A DNA stretch of 64,000 nucleotides, taken from assembly GCA_013285915.1 (NCBI GenBank), contig JABDGS010000003.1:17711-81710 (forward strand), in the 5' to 3' direction. The notes beneath the pieces are model-generated. The model was not told the origin of the DNA, did not search any database, and worked only from the letters and a program-made list of their open reading frames with translations. The stretch comes from Bacteroidota bacterium (GTDB lineage Bacteria > Bacteroidota > Bacteroidia > Chitinophagales > Chitinophagaceae). The translations under genes were made by a program, and so were the position numbers. This document shows, in pieces, positions 63,959 to 64,000 of this stretch; positions within the stretch are counted from its first letter, which is position 1; each line of letters starts with the position of its first letter.

Positions 63959-64000
63959 ACAAAAAAACCTGTAACTTTTACAGCTACAGGCCTTTTTCTA
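63959..64000. terminator. 42-base repeated hairpin, copy 2, terminator-like
   Basis: Identical to 61984-62025 and cut by the window end. The CCTGTA/TACAGG stem with poly-A upstream and T-rich tract downstream is a terminator-like hairpin, 148 bases beyond the dehydrogenase stop. On the minus strand it would serve a gene outside the window. Confidence 0.6.

Noticed and set aside
1..64000. tRNA, rRNA or CRISPR features
   Set aside because: No TPsiC-loop-like motifs with cloverleaf context, rRNA stretches or regularly spaced direct repeats were found by eye. A tRNA scan would be decisive.

Overview
The window looks like a chromosomal segment of a Bacteroidota bacterium, most likely family Chitinophagaceae. 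This is an inference from the gene families present: Tat-exported sugar oxidoreductases and isomerases, DUF1080 and PmoA-like proteins, a LemA/TPM operon, lipoproteins with short leaders, and ECF sigma/anti-sigma pairs. AT-rich spacers with word-like repeats and few Shine-Dalgarno sites point the same way. No rRNA, tRNA, CRISPR array, IS transposase or SusC/SusD pair was seen.

Region by region. 0-9.2 kb: the tail of a truncated gene, a Tat-exported sugar isomerase, an ABC-2 exporter, a beta-propeller protein, an EamA permease, Dps, an OsmC/[4Fe-4S] fusion, YtxH, and dnaJ-grpE. 9.2-18.7 kb: a spacer with two adjacent perfect palindromes, a carboxylesterase, a membrane protein, then a tight five-gene operon (alpha/beta hydrolase, esterase, CitMHS transporter, AtuA-family protein, AtuA-like small protein) that looks like an uptake-and-catabolism unit for an ester or organic acid. 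18.8-24.9 kb: a minus-strand run with a small membrane protein, half-size TauE, inorganic pyrophosphatase, CrcB fluoride channel, two lipoproteins, PhoH, and TPM-TPM-LemA. 24.9-33.7 kb: carbohydrate genes (PmoA-like, double DUF1080, Gfo/Idh/MocA, DUF4965 glutaminase-like). Three genes between 27.7 and 31 kb carry single-base excesses that break their frames. 33.9-42.3 kb: kbl, an acetyl-xylan-esterase-like hydrolase, a small AT-rich two-gene module, an amidohydrolase and a WG-repeat lipoprotein. 42.4-49.2 kb: two sigma/anti-sigma units facing each other, gcvH, a cyclophilin, and a VapBC-like pair.

49.4-57 kb is the accessory part. It holds a minimal histidine kinase, an orphan phage terminase small subunit, and a compact restriction-modification operon: a controller, two DNA methyltransferases, and a PLD-fold endonuclease resembling BfiI. 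Three copies of a roughly 64-base double-hairpin element lie here. Two of them are in inverted orientation and bracket the restriction-modification operon. This cassette is the strongest candidate for a mobile or little-described system.

57.2-64 kb returns to core-like genes: a Tat-exported isomerase and oxidoreductase pair, DoxX, serS, and a Crp/Fnr regulator followed by a quinone-oxidoreductase-like dehydrogenase. A palindrome of the form TTGCGTAW-N3-WTACGCAA occurs upstream of the isomerase/oxidoreductase unit and upstream of the 9.7 kb carboxylesterase, which suggests a shared regulator.
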